A DNA stretch of 64,000 bases from Selaginella tamariscina (Eukaryota; Streptophyta; Lycopodiopsida; Selaginellales; Selaginellaceae). The DNA is taken from contig PUQB01000043.1 in assembly GCA_003024785.1 (NCBI GenBank), positions 798,429 through 862,428 of the forward strand, written 5' to 3'. Below, piece by piece: positions 45,333-57,588 of the stretch; the stretch's first letter is position 1, and every line of letters starts with the position of its first letter. Under the pieces are notes generated by a model that had not been told where the DNA came from, did no database searches, and saw nothing but the letters and a program-made list of their open reading frames with translations. The position numbers and the translations under genes were made by a program.

Positions 45333-46575
45333 GCTCCCAACAAGCTTAATATAAATATTACACATGTAAATTCAATGTGTTACATATACACAGATTGAGT
45401 ACATATATCATACATGCGTTGAACATGATGTTTTCAATAAAGAAGCAACATATTTCTTCAGTTTGGTTTAGGGTTGTGCATGTGTGTGCATATGTGTTTT
45501 TGTAAGTTCTTGTAATGCGTGTGTAAATTTATGATTGTGTTTATATATGTGTGCAAAACAAACATCGAATAATTAAGAAAATAAAATTAATTACACACTA
45601 GGAACATATTTTAAATTATACATAATAATATATGATTTTATCTAATATATAGCCATATATAGTTTTAATAATATATTAATTTAATATTGATAAAAAGGTT
45701 TAACATTGAAATATTCTTGAAATAATAAGAAATTAATTGAGAAAATCCCATTAATATATACAAATGTAAATTAAGTACTCAAATAATTAACTAAATTAAT
45801 TATCATAATCATGTTTAATATTGGAATATTCTTGGAATAATAAGAAAATAATAAAGAATATCCCATTAATATAAAGAAGATTAATTACTCAAGTAATTAA
45901 GGAAATGATATTAATATATATATTATTAAAACTATATATGACTATATATTAGATAAAATGATGTATTATTATGTATAATTTAAAATATGTTCATAGTGTG
46001 TATTAATTTAATATTGATAATAAGGTTTAACACATGAATATTCTTGAAATAATAACAAATTAATTGAGAAAATCCCATTAATATATACAAATGTAGAATA
46101 ATTACTGCAATAATTAAGAACAAGACTAATTTAATTATGATAATCAGGTTTAATATTAGAATATTCTTCAAATATTAATAAAATATTAAAGAATATCCCA
46201 TTGATACTAGGAAATGAAAACTAAATACTCGAGTAATTAAGAAAAATAATAATAATAAACAGACTATGAATATATTTTAAATGATACATAATAATATATC
46301 AATTTATTTATTGTATAAGTATATATTTATTATATATATATAATATAAATATACTTGAATACTAAGAATGTAGAATATAGTCTAAAATTTCGTAATATTA
46401 AACAGCTTGAATCACTTGAATAACATTAAATGCAATTTTAAAATACTCATTGGAACTGGAGAGTATATATGTCAGAGTGTCGGATATTTGTGTCAACTCA
46501 TCTTAAATTTTATTTTCTGTTCTTTTTAAAAATTTTGAATTTCTGACATATGTATTGTCGGTCTGACATATAAAT
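45333..46575. other. AT-rich centre of element 1
   Basis: No gene. It contains several loosely repeated blocks of TTTAATATTGGAATATTCTT-like sequence (45,700, 45,810, 46,010 and 46,150) and stretches that are reverse complements of one another (45,600-45,680 against 45,910-45,990). Confidence 0.6.
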
Positions 46576-47762
46576 TTGAAAATGCATTTAATTTCCCACT
46601 CAAATTCAGATCTGGTTCTTTCTCCGGCAAGGGTTTCTTCATTTCTGTATTTTTCACTCTTTAGATCTTCTTTTTTCTTCATAGTGATCATCTCAGGAGC
46701 GAGATTAAATTGGGTGCTATTCTTTATAGGAAAGCACGGCGCCTTCAGTGCTGTTTACAAGTAAGTATTATAAACAAATTTAAAAATACTTATTAAGATT
46801 CACTCTCTTACATTCTCTCTTAAAATTACAATTTAGGGGTTTAGAAATGCATTAGGATTATAATATATTCCGTTAGGGATTTATCACGTTTAAATATCCT
46901 TTTAACTTAATATTCTAGGTTAACCGGGGCGGCGGGATTAATCCGGCCATTTCTTTTTCGCCTCTTTGAAGAAGTGGCGGGATTAATCCCGCCACCATCT
47001 CCCGGGCAATGCTTCTCCGCCACTGAAAAAGAGTGGCGGGATTAATCCCGTCGATAACCTTCTCAACTGATGAAGAGTTACCAGAATTTATTAGAAAGAG
47101 TTGTCGGCGGGATTAATCCCGCCAACCATTTTAGGAGGCAGGGAAGGGGTGGCGGGATTAATCTCGCCACCACTTCACTGTTTTAAAGATTTGGGGACAG
47201 GATTTATCCCGAGATCTCTTTGAAATCATAGTTTTGGAGAGAGTTATGTGCGGATTTAATCCCGCCACCCATTCCCCGTCGTAAGAATTGTGGGCGGGAT
47301 TAATCCCGCCTTGGACTCCCTCCGACGAGGAAGAGCCGGCGGGATTAATCCCGCCGGACTCCCTTCCTCGTCGGAGAGAGTCGGCGGGATTAATCCCGCC
47401 GGACTCCCCCCGAGGAGGAAGAGGCGGCGGGATTAATCCCGCCGGCTCTTCCTTGTCGGAGGGAGTCCAAGGCGGGATTAATCCGCCGCTCTCTCCGAGG
47501 GGGAGTCGGCGGGATTAATCCCGCCGACTCTCTCCGAAGGGGTTGAGTCGGCGGCGGGATTAATCCCGCCGACCGTTCCTCGTCGGAGGGATTCGTGGCG
47601 GGATTAATCCCGCCCATCAGTTGTATTAATCAAACATGAGATATTATCTCTAAACATAATTATGTATTATTGCATATGCATATTATTAAGTAACCGTAAT
47701 TCAGATTTCTTAAAAATATTGCATAAACAGATATCATAAATAATACAATTATTTATGTGCAG
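46576..47762 (+). promoter_or_regulatory. 5' region and possible first intron of the DUF7869-like gene
   Basis: TTTACAA|GTAAGT at 46,761 is a strong donor and TTATGTGCAG ending 47,762 a fair acceptor. In one frame the sequence before the donor (LGAILYRKARRLQCCLQ) joins the coding region without a shift. If real, array B sits inside a 1.0-kb intron. The start codon would then lie upstream and is not identified. Otherwise the array is simply promoter-proximal. Confidence 0.35.
46928..47615. repeat. Palindrome array B, about 15 units
   Basis: Units of GGCGGGATTAATCCCGCC or variants occur at roughly 46,930, 46,975, 47,033, 47,106, 47,150, 47,199, 47,250, 47,293, 47,338, 47,382, 47,426, 47,472, 47,508, 47,554 and 47,598. 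From 47,293 on the spacing is 36-46 bp, mostly 44. Spacers are variants of one theme (GGACTCCCTCCGACGAGGAA and its reverse complement). It stands directly upstream of the DUF7869-like coding region and may lie in its first intron. Confidence 0.95.
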
Positions 47763-50700
47763 GACAATATGTTTAATACTGGAGATAAAGTATGTCTTCT
47801 TCGGAACAACGAGATAGTTGGCACTGGAACTGTGGAAGTTCGAGATAATAATGCATCATGTCACAATATTTCCCAAGGATCTTGTGTGTACGTATGGGTG
47901 AACACCATTTTCAAGCATGTTGAGGTTCTGGGAATGGAATTTGAGGAGGGTTCTCCTGTATTGTGGAATTTGGATGAAGTCAAGGCTGACACAAAATATG
48001 CAGAGTCACAAACAAATAGTAGCACGAGTTTACCAGATGATGGCTTGCCTGCTGTGATGGATGAGGTGATTCTCTTTCTTCGTGAGATTGAAGTCGGAAG
48101 AGGCATCATCACAGCTATAAATCCAATGGAAGCAGTGTCAGAAGAGAAACTAGGGTCCGACTTCGTGGGTGTAGTTGTGACAGAGGTTTCACCTAATGGC
48201 ACATTGTATCCTGGATCCCTCGTGAGGTGGCGAACATCTGAATTAAGACGGCAAGATGGTTCAACATATTCTGGGTTGGATTTCAATAATAACAACCCGG
48301 AAGAACAACTCATATTTGAAGAGGTTCCTTGCATTGGTCCTATTGTAAGAAAAAGGCGATTCATGGGTTGTAGATCTTCCCCTGCAAGTTTCAGCAAGAG
48401 GGTAAAGATGGATCCTACATCTTCCGAAAGTGTTACGAGCATTTCCACGATTGACTGTTGCAAGAAGAAGTGTTGTCAGATGGCAGACCGGAATGAAATT
48501 ACCCAATGTAGACATGTCTTTCGTATGCTCACCCAAAAGCAAAGGCATGAGTTTGTATATGCTGCACTAACTGGGTGTATTGATGGAATGGCCTCGGACA
48601 CAGGTTATCAGAGTACATCCATGGTATTTAATAAGGTGGCCATCTGCTTCAAAGCTTGGTACAGTATATACGGGATCCCAAAGACCACGTTCTACCGTCG
48701 GAGGGATGAGTGGCTAGATGGAGCGCGAACCTCAGTTCATGGGAACACTGCTTGGTCAAAACCCGCTCTCACATCATGGCAGCCATAGAGATACTCAAGG
48801 CTTTTGTGGAAGCAAATGCAGACAGGATGCCTCACAAATGCCGAACCACAAATGCAGGGGTCAGGGAAAATCTCAAGGTTTTACCTTCAATCTACACTCA
48901 ATTGAAACTGTGTGAACATGTGAACAAGTGCCTCAGTTTGATGGGGCTCCAAGCAATCTGCACTGGTACCTTCAACAACATATGGAATACTCATTTTAAG
49001 GATGTGGAGATTGCAAAACACTCTAGCTTTTCTAAGTGTGACACTTGTACATCATTGAAGGCTGCAGAGGCTTGTGCAAAAACCTTGGTGGAGATCACTA
49101 CCATTCAAAGGAAGATGGAGGCCCACATGATTGCACAACAAACTTGTCGGTCTCAGTACTATGCACACCGCATGCTTTCTGTGTCACGCCCATCAGAGTA
49201 CCTGTGCTTGATCCATGACAAGATGGATCATTCAAAGACCAGCATTCCAAAGCTCTTTGCAACACCAAAGTGCCTTGGAAATGTCATGAAACTTCCGATT
49301 TCTTTAACAGGTGTGCTAACACATGGACACGGTTGTGAGTCATATGGACACTTTTCACTTCCACATTGGTCTAGCGACTCCAATTTCACTATTGGGTCGT
49401 TAGCCATGTGTTTCAGAAACCTTGAAGCCCACTCACAGACAAGTCCTATCAGTGATCTCAAAGTGAAGAAACAACACCTTCAACCTTTACATAATGCTCT
49501 CATGAACACGTCTGCACTTGAGGCTACTTGGGAATATGAGAGGCATTGTCAGCAACCTGCACAAAAAACAGATGGCCCTGTTGAGAGTTCAGGTTCAGTG
49601 GAGGGATCTAGCTCAAATAGTGTACATGTGTCCTCAACATCAAATAAGCTTCCTCGTCATTTGCTTTTACAGATGGATAATTGTGCAGGCGAGAACAAAA
49701 ATAGGTAAATCATTTTACTTAAGGGTTTCTCAAGCTCATACTTACTTTTATTTTCTAGATATGTGCTAGCATACTTGTCAATGCTTGTTGCCAAAGGTGT
49801 GTTTGAAACAATCACGCTCAGTTTCCTTATGGTTGGTCACACTCATGAAGATATTGATGCGTTCTTCAGCAAGGTCTCCAACTCTACAAAAAGGACAAGT
49901 GCACTTACCTTACCGCATATGATGAATCTTTTTGAAAATTGCATCTCCAAAAAAAGTTGTGCTTTGCTTGTGACTGAGGTGCCAGACTTCAAAAAATTTC
50001 TCAAGGAGTATATAAAAGAAGGGAGTGATTCTTTAGTTGGTCACCTTGTGCCGCTACAATTCTTTTTCTCCATACGAGATGGTATACCTATTATGCAGTA
50101 CAAGTTACGGCCATCAGAGCAGGAGTGGTTACCGAAAGAGGGCTTAATGCTCTTCAAAAGTGGAGAGGATGGAAAGCCACTTCTCCCAGAAGGACAACCA
50201 GACCCTATTCCATTGAGTGCCCAGCTCAAGGAACAAGAGGTTATTATTGATGGCATCAAAAAATATGTGGCATGGGTTCAAAAATCGATGCCAAAGAATT
50301 CTGATAAGGCAACTGGTTACTCAGAACTATATAAGCATGTGGTCAACTATTGGGAGACTGTTGTTCGAGAGTTGGAAGGGCCTACTGTCACAAGTACAGA
50401 ATTGCAACACCCTTTCTGGCCTAAAACAAGGTGGCGAGAGGAGATTGAAATGACATCACTGAGCACAGACGACATAGAAGCCAGTAGTGATGTGGAAGTG
50501 CAAACCCCACACTTTGTTGGACAAAGGAACCAAAAACCTAAAGCATACTTTGATTGCTGCAAGGATCTTCAAAAACTAATGATGGTTCTCATTACTCCAG
50601 ATGCGTCATATAATCAGCCTATTTGGATGGGTCAAATTATCGACACACCTGAAGTAATCACAAAAAAGTATTGTTAAGGTTGCATGGTTCAAACCACAAA

Positions 50701-50884
50701 AAAGGCGACACGAGAAGGAGAGCGAAAGATATAATGGATGCCTAGAGAAAACATGGTCTCCCAATCAAAAAGACCCAGCATGTTTTATAAATGTTAAATC
50801 CATTCGATATGGGTGGATGTCAAGAAGCGTTGATAAAGTCACGATTAACAAAACTGCAAGGGAATGTATGTTTTCTGAAGCTTA
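47757..50884 (+). pseudogene. DUF7869-like protein, candidate transposase of the family
   Basis: The coding region from 47,757 reads through to 48,788, shifts frame near 48,755, continues to 49,704, and after a 54-bp intron (GTAAAT to TTTCTAG, 49,705-49,758) joins in frame to 49,759-50,677. A shift at an A-run near 50,667 leads to a C-terminal end at 50,884. Conserved blocks are LIHDKMDHSKTSIPKL (about 49,208), LLQMDNCAGENKNR (about 49,663) followed by YVLAYLSML, and FLMVGHTHEDIDAFFS (about 49,825): three acidic motifs spaced as in an RNase H-fold nuclease. N-terminal parts include a cysteine cluster (CCKKKCC) and a FYRRRDEWLDG motif; the C-terminus has WMGQIIDTP and VKVAWFKP, resembling a chromo/BAH-like barrel. 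Transposase role is inferred from position and motifs. Confidence 0.6.
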
Positions 50885-51391
50885 AAGCAATTACAAAATT
50901 ATAAAATATCATATATTTAATATTCATAATTATTATAAACTCTTTAATAATAGTACCAAATTGTATACTTAACTATATAAATTTAAAAAATGATATGGAA
51001 GATTGACTATATTATTATAGGATTTTATATATATATTATTACTACTACAAATTTTTAATTAATAATGTTATATTTAAATATTAATATTTTAATAACAACA
51101 TCAATATTTATATAATGTACCTCTTATGCTCTTCCTTAATTGTTATATTAGGCAATATATTATATAATTTAATACATTCTACTTTTTAATGTTATTAATT
51201 TTTGTTCAATGAATGCTATAATTTATTAAAGGGTAGAATACAAAATAGAATATTCTAAAGAATATTCTCTTTTCAAACATATATTCTAAAGAATATTCCT
51301 TTAATATTAGAAAATGCTAATTAAATAGCTAAAATTGCTAATTATTAGGAAATGGGACTATAGCCATGCCCATTTTAGTTACAACTTGCAT
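50885..51391 (-). repeat. Right subterminal region and terminal inverted repeat of element 1
   Basis: AT-rich DNA from the gene stop to the terminus. The last 27 bp are the right inverted repeat (ATGCAAGTTGTAACTAAAA then TGGGCATG on the minus strand), and ATTG follows at 51,392. The whole segment recurs inverted at 26,359-26,920 in element 2, with an AGAATATTC-rich stretch (51,240-51,300). Confidence 0.85.
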
Positions 51392-53013
51392 ATTGTGCCA
51401 ATGCGGCACCAATCCCCCACACGAGTCTCACGTTCCGGCCACAACCCCTGAAGCCTTGTAGCACCTGTTCGCGTGCCGACAACATGATGTTGATTGCTCT
51501 GACCTCGCTGTCCGTGAGTCGCACCTCACCCCTGTCCGATTCCCATCTACAAATCCATGCTGAGATTCTGTCCGGCTGCATATCCAGCTCCCGAAGCTGG
51601 CCCACTGTGCGCAGCCTTGCTGCATGCCAACGTCTATATATCACCTTCACTCCTTGCGGCATTCGCTCATCCCCGAGAGATATTCCAATGCCTACCGGGT
51701 GCACCAACTCGTGAAGAAAAAGGAAGGGAGACTAACTCCTCGATCCGTGATGGCGGCACAGGTACAAGGGCCACACGGAGCTCCATCCAATACCTCAGCA
51801 ACGTCCCACTGTATGAATCACGAGCCATTGGAATCTTGAAGGGTGGCATACTGAAAATCTAGCGAGGGTCTTCAGCCCACTGAACTGCTGCTCCCGTGGA
51901 GGACCGAAGAGGCTTGACTTGCAAACACAATGCACGGAGCATTACCTTCCACGGCTGTCCACCTGGGAAGAAGCATCTTACCATCATCTTCACCATTAGT
52001 GCACGTGCTGCTGGGCCTGGGATATCAGTCCAACTCCTCCTTTGCTCGTGGGCGGCACAAGAATCCCATCGCACACGAGCTTGGTACCTCTGCTTGCGAT
52101 TTGAGCCCTTCCAGATATATACTCGAAGCAGCTGCTCGATTTCTTTCAAGTCCATCGCGTTAAGACTCCAGACGCCGGTATAGAACCAAAGGCTACCCAG
52201 AAGTACGGCATTGGCCACCACAAGCCTCGCGGGAAGGGAGAGTGGACGGTTGCCCCAACTACACATATGCGTAAGAAGCCTCTGTAGGATGAATGCGCTC
52301 TGTCGATTTGTGTCATACCGGTCTCCTAGTTGAAACCCTAGGTATCTCGTTGTTCTCCCCTGTTCCACCCATACAAAATCCCAGTCAGCTCCCCAATCAG
52401 GACGCACACATCCACTTAGCCAAACACCACGGGATTTATGCCAATTCGTCTTGCCTCCAGCCGCAAAATTAAACCGATCAAGCAACTGCTTCACCCTATC
52501 CAGATTCTCAATTGTTCCTAACACCAGTAACCCAGTGTCATCTGCGAACAGGCTATCAAGAACAGTCCGTTCTCGTGGTGGGTCGAGGTCACGTAGTGGC
52601 CCTTGACACTCAGGCAGCGGGATCCCCCTAGGCTTGGCTAACCGATCATGATGCATGTACACATGTAACGCTTCCGCCTGCATCAAAAAAAGGTACGGGG
52701 CAAGCGGGCAGCCTTGCCGAACTGACCTAGAAAGACGGATCGGCTGGCTCATCCATCCGTTAATGACCAAACGACTTGTTGACTGCCTGTAGAGCCTGGC
52801 CCTCCATCTCACAAACCTAGCCGGAAAGCCTAACTGTCTCATTACAAGCTCCAAAAAGCGCCAATCCACTCGGTCGTAGGCCTTCTCCCATCTAGCAACA
52901 GCAAGCAGTATGGATCCGGGAGGCTCCCTACCCACTCTCCAGCCAAGATCATCGTCATCACATTCTCGTAAAGCTGTCGCCCTTGAGAAACCCATTTTGT
53001 GCTTGAGAGACAA
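51392..53013 (-). pseudogene. LINE reverse transcriptase (ORF2, middle)
   Basis: The frame from 53,013 contains ARWEKAYDRVDWRFLELVM, then SVRQGCPLAPYLFLMQAEAL and the catalytic SLFADDTGLLVLG (F-A-D-D) and LDRFNFAAGGKTNWHKS, matching LINE RTs. A frameshift near 51,860 leads to a second frame (VHPVGIGISLGDERMPQGVK) running to the element 1 junction. The start of RT lies in the endonuclease frame; the shift between them falls near 52,990. Confidence 0.85.
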
Positions 53014-54658
53014 TCACTCGCATGACCGGCTGCAAACGGTTAGCAAGTGTCTTTGCGAAGATCTTGTAGATAGAGTTCATCATGGATATCGGACGCCAAC
53101 ATCGCACTTCTGCTGTGTCTTCACTACCTTCCTTCGGGATGAGTGCCACCAATCCATCTGTGAAAGCCGAACTCCACGCTTGCACCGGGTGTGTATCCTT
53201 CGCCACATTCCATTCAGCAAGCACTGCTTTTCCCATCCATCGCCAGGCCTGTATAAAAAATTCCATCGGAAGACCATCTATGCCTGGAGACTTATCTCTT
53301 CTGTTGAGCTCTCGTGCCGCCACAAGCATCTCTGCTTCAGTGAAGGGGCGTAGCAGTTGGTGCGCCATCTCATCAGTGACCACTGTGGGAATGGTCGAGA
53401 TTACAACTTCACACCCTCGGGAATGGTGAGTTGTCCATGGCTCCGCTGTGAAGAGGTGTTGGAAGTAGGCCGTACCTATCTCTAACATTCCATCAATGTC
53501 TTCACAGATCTGTCCTGTCGCATCCCTAAGGCCAAAGATGGACTTGCCTCTCGTTGTCGGACGGATAGCCCGAAAAAACTCTGCGTTGAGCGTACGCTCA
53601 CTCGTATACCAGCGCAAGTCTCTGAGTCTGTGGCAGTCCATCGCTTTTTCCGCTTCGAGTTGCTCGAGGTGACGTGCTAGAGCTTCCCGTCGAGTTGTCA
53701 ACCACTGGTGCCCCGGATACCTGCCCAACAACCGCTCACTCGCTGCAAAACTGGCTCGAACAGCCTGTATTCTGTTGAATATCCTACGATGTCGCTGCGT
53801 TTGGACTTCCCGGCAGTACTGCGACACATACTCCAAGAAGGCAGCCAAGTCCGTTGTCCCTTCTTCCTCACGTCTGGTCCATTCCTTCTCCAAATGAGTC
53901 AGGATTTCGGGGTCTTGCACAAATCGTCGAGTGATCCCTGGGGGTCTACGCTGAGCAATCGGATGGTCCAAGACCTTCACGCGCACAGAAAGCGGAGCGT
54001 GATCTGACACACCGAATCCCTGCCACCTGGTCATGCACCCACTGCACGTCGAAAACCAACCTGAAAGATATAGTCGATCCAAGCGTTTGCTGATTGGCCT
54101 GCCCCCGGGAAGCACACCTGTCCATGTGAACCTCGGAGTATGCGGCACATATCCGTCCAAGCCATAAGCGTCCAAGATCCCAAAAGTAACTTGTAGCAAT
54201 CTCCACGCTTGCATCTCATTTTGCCCTCTTCCGGCATGCAAGGTGTGCCTGGCTACCACGGGGTTAGACGAGTCGTCCTCAGCCTCCACCATGTTAAAAT
54301 CCCCTCCCACAATCCACTCATCTACATCATCCGGTGCCCATTCCACCAATTGCCTCCATAACTGCACACGCTCCCGCGACCAACGGTCTACTGGTGCATA
54401 TACGTTGAGTACGCCAACTCTTCGTCCCCAGATATCCAACACAACACAATGTGCACGACTCCGCACAATTATCTCATGCCTTACAACCATCCCGGCCCAC
54501 CGATTAGCAACTCCAATGAACGTGCCACCTGTTTGCCCGGTTGCTGGGTTCCAAAACGTTTGTCCAGCGGGAAAAAACACCCGCCCTTCACTAACGTTGA
54601 CTGCTGCTACATGGTGTTCCTGCAACATCAACAGGTCAACTGAATGCCTTGCCCCCAC
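52958..54658 (-). pseudogene. LINE endonuclease and RT N-terminus (ORF2, start)
   Basis: One 566-codon frame. LLMLQEHHVAAVNVSEG holds the catalytic Q-E pair of the endonuclease/exonuclease/phosphatase fold, then VGVLNVYAP and EWIVGGDFNMVEAEDDSS (G-D-F-N) and VSDHAPLSV (S-D-H). It continues into the RT fingers (RDKSPGIDGLPMEFF, WRPISMMNSIYKIFAKTLANR). A nick of the target by this enzyme primes reverse transcription. It ends where the frame shifts near 52,990. Confidence 0.85.
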
Positions 54659-54759
54659 TTCTGCTATGTTCTGTGCTATCCGCGCTCTACGTCATATTCC
54701 TGCTGCGTCCACGTTCGCGAGACCGTTGACGTTCCAGGTAACGATGTGAAGGCTTGTCA

Positions 54760-56147
54760 TTAAGTTGATGTAGAACCCGGGTCCGGAATCTGTCCCGTGT
54801 CCGCCACCCAGACCAAATCCTTAGGCAGATTTGGAGCTCTTGCAAACCGCAACTCTGCCGTTACATAATCTAGCGAAGGAGAGAAGTCTCGCACTAACAC
54901 CTGCAAAGCATCCTCTGCCCCGCCCAGCATTGTCGTGAGAAACTTCACCAACTCCGTCTTCTCATCAAACCCCGGGGCAATCAGGAGAACCTCCCCAATC
55001 CCCTCCTTGCGTGTCACGAGCAGTTCACGCGTTCCATCCTCCTTGGTCCTCCACGGGTAACAGCGTTTCGAGGCTGGTTGCACTCGCGCCTCAACAAGCT
55101 TCTCCGTTGGTCCACCATCTGCCACTACCTTCTTCGTCCCACATGTCCGTGCTCCGAGTGTAGACGCCACACTCTTACGAGCATACGGTTGCACTCTGAC
55201 CTTTCTCTTCTTCTTGGTCCACTGTTTACGATTGGCCTGGATTGGTAGTGAGGGCGGGACTTCCCCCTGTTCCGATTGCTGCTCCGTCTCAGTTTCCAGT
55301 CTGGCAAAGGGGTTACTGTTTGCAATACTCTTTCGCGGAGTTGCTTGGGGAGTTTTTCGAGCCTTCTTCGGGGTTTGCCATCCGCCACTCTGCTCGTCAC
55401 CCTGCTCTACTCTCGCCTCTTCTCTCTGCTTCAACTTCTTTGCTGCCAGTCGCTTACACTGATCCAACGTGTGCCCCTGCATCTTGCAAAACCTGCATGC
55501 CCCAACTCCGCCCTTGAGGACCAATCCTACGCATACCCGGTCAAACCACATAATTGCAGGATATGTCCTATGGCTCGGAACACGCATCCGCACTGGCCCT
55601 TCCACACCGTGAGGCGGTTGGGAAACAACATACTCTGTCGCTCCGAGATCCACGGCTAGACGAGTCATTAATTCCTCACTATCACAGAAGAGGGATGGTA
55701 GGCCCCACACCTCCAACTCCCTGTCCTCGCTGGCTGCCAGCAAGTCATCCTTATCCTCCACCGAAAATAGAGGTGCCCACTTTAGGAGTCGCGCCTTAAA
55801 TTGGCCCATCCTCAGCGTTTTGCGGTCCAGCAACTCCTGCAGGCCATCAGCGTCCTTCAACATGGCTTCAAAGCATCCTCGGCCGAGGTTTCGAATACGA
55901 GTCACCGAGTGTTGTTGCCCCGGATCACCTAGCGCTGCGTTCATCCAGTCACGAGTTTCTCCTGTCGGTGGATAACGGCCCATGAACAGCACCATGAAGC
56001 GGTTTCCTTGAGCTTCCATCCGGTATTGATTCTTCTCAATTCTTCCTCCTCCTCGTCTGACAGGCCAAAACGCAGTTCCAGCTCTCCATCAGCGTTTTCG
56101 ACCTCCTTTGAGTACTCAGAGCGTACTCCCGGTGACACTCGAATCAC
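54760..56147 (-). CDS. LINE ORF1 protein with zinc knuckle
   Basis: The 419-codon frame from 56,019 begins MEAQGNRFMVLFMGRYPPTG, resembling the DUF4283-type RNA-binding fold of plant LINE ORF1s, and has the zinc knuckle CRFCKMQGHTLDQC followed by a long basic region. An acidic leader in another frame starts at 56,147. It is the best-preserved ORF of the LINE. The protein would coat the LINE RNA. Confidence 0.7.
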
Positions 56148-56847
56148 CCTCTCCGGGGGGTGTCCACAGCTACCTTCAGTTTTTCACTGCCGTTATTTGC
56201 CCAAGCATTTGCAGGTCCCGTCTTCACCGACCTTGGAGGGATTGCCTCCTATGCACAAACTTCAGTCGGAGCTGGAGCTACCTGACTTGGCCCTGCACGC
56301 TGCTCACATCAACCATGACAGGGAGCGAGGTGGTGAGCTCCTCTGCTTCGATTGCATCGGAGGCGGTTGCCAAGGTACGATAGCATTGTGATTCCCCCCT
56401 TGCGGGAGGGCATCTTGCACTGCTCAGCCCATGCTCGGTTCTCCGCTTCCTGTTTCCACAGAGCGTTTGCGATGTTATACGCTCTCGCACGTCGTTAACC
56501 TCATCCGACAAGCTCCACACATACGCAGTCGGGAGCTGCGGGAGTTTCTTGCTGGTCCATCAAACTTCACATACACCCGGCTCCGTTTCTTGGGTAGAAA
56601 AGCTACTCTTGATCCAGCCAAACCTATCTTCAGCCATACGCTGCAGTGCCACTGCCGGGTTTCCTCCTCTCCACAAGCAGGCGAGCAAGAACCCATTGTC
56701 CGTCTTCCAACCGTTCCATGAGGATACGTTGGGGTCCCACAGCAACTAGCACCACCTTTATTGGAGCTAAGGTTCGCACCTCCTCCTGCATCGTTCTCAG
56801 AAACGTTGAAGAGTGATCCTCTAAGCGCAGCACACGGACCCACTCCT
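56148..56847. other. LINE region between RNase H-like ORF and ORF1
   Basis: Several overlapping minus-strand frames are open (for example EWVRVLRLEDHSSTFLRTMQ at about 56,780-56,840), but none shows a known domain. Probably a decayed linker or internal promoter region. Confidence 0.3.
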
Positions 56848-57588
56848 TCAATTCTCCAGGGACTTTGGGAAGCGTTTCCCACACCACAACACCCTCATCC
56901 ACTGGTGGTTGTTCCACACTTCCATTCTTGGCAGCTGCTGCAAAGCAGCGGCCTGGTTAGAGAGAACATCCACCCTCTCATTCTCCTCCCGGGGTATATG
57001 AACCATCTCAAAGTGCTCAAACTGTCTCGCCAAAATCATTACACGCTCGTGCAGTACTTGGAGAGACGGCTTCTTCACCCCACCTGTCCACGAACCTGTC
57101 TGGCCATCAAGTCCGAATCGCAAAACGCCCGCACCGATTGAGCTCCAGCTTCCTTCGCCACACATAATCCGATTGTGAGTCCTCAATACTCTGCTTCGTT
57201 GTTGGTTGCACGCAGAAGTGGCTGCAACACTTCACGAATAACCTTCCCATTTAGCATCGACAGTACCGCCCCAGCACCTGCCACTCCCTTGGGTTCTCCT
57301 TTGCTGCACCATCAGAGTGTAGAATCATCCAGCCTTCACCCCGTCCTCACTCGCTGCCCGCTCACTGTCCGAACCTTCCGCACTCTTCCCTGAATTGTAT
57401 GTACCATCCGAACCTGAGTGCACTCGATCATTGCTGTCCGTCCCCGACTGATGAGCCGAATCCTGATTCATCAAATACACCTGCCCAGTTGCCGCCGAGT
57501 CCCCTTCTCCGCCGCCCATCTCCTCCAACTGGCTCGACAAACCTTCTCTCATCTGCCGAATAAGCCTTGTCTCCACCATGATCCTCAC
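56848..57588 (-). pseudogene. RNase H-like ORF at the 5' side of the LINE
   Basis: From 57,588 an acidic, serine-rich leader (about 87 codons) is followed in another frame by MILHSDGAAKENPRG, ATNNEAEY, FCDSDLMARQ and VHIPREENERVDVLSNQA: the D, E, D signature of an RNase H with the T-N-N-E-A-E-Y motif. A nonsense codon follows Y. Plant LINEs normally carry RNase H at the end of ORF2, and I saw none after the zf-RVT part, so this upstream place is unusual. It might instead be the tail of another LINE copy. Confidence 0.6.

Larger units (their letters stand above)
36839..51391. mobile_element. Element 1: 14.55-kb DNA transposon with ParB-methyltransferase, HAD and DUF7869-like genes
   Basis: The left end reads ATGCACGTTGTAACTAAAG and the right end, reverse complemented, ATGCAAGTTGTAACTAAAA; both continue TGGGCATG. 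ATTG at 36,835-36,838 and 51,392-51,395 is a 4-bp target duplication, and removing the insert restores an open LINE frame across the joint. The two gene sets point outward: HAD and methyltransferase toward the left end, the DUF7869-like gene toward the right end. The centre has palindrome arrays, microsatellites and telomere-like repeats. I know no named superfamily with this combination of ends, duplication length and cargo. Confidence 0.85.

Noticed and set aside
26359-51391. A single 25-kb transposon between the inverted ends at 26,359 and 51,391
   Set aside because: The end at 36,839 with ATTG on both sides and the LINE continuity show that 36,839-51,391 is a separate insertion; 26,359 belongs to the outer copy.
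54243-54749. Plus-strand protein opposite the LINE endonuclease
   Set aside because: Antisense shadow of a well-supported endonuclease frame.
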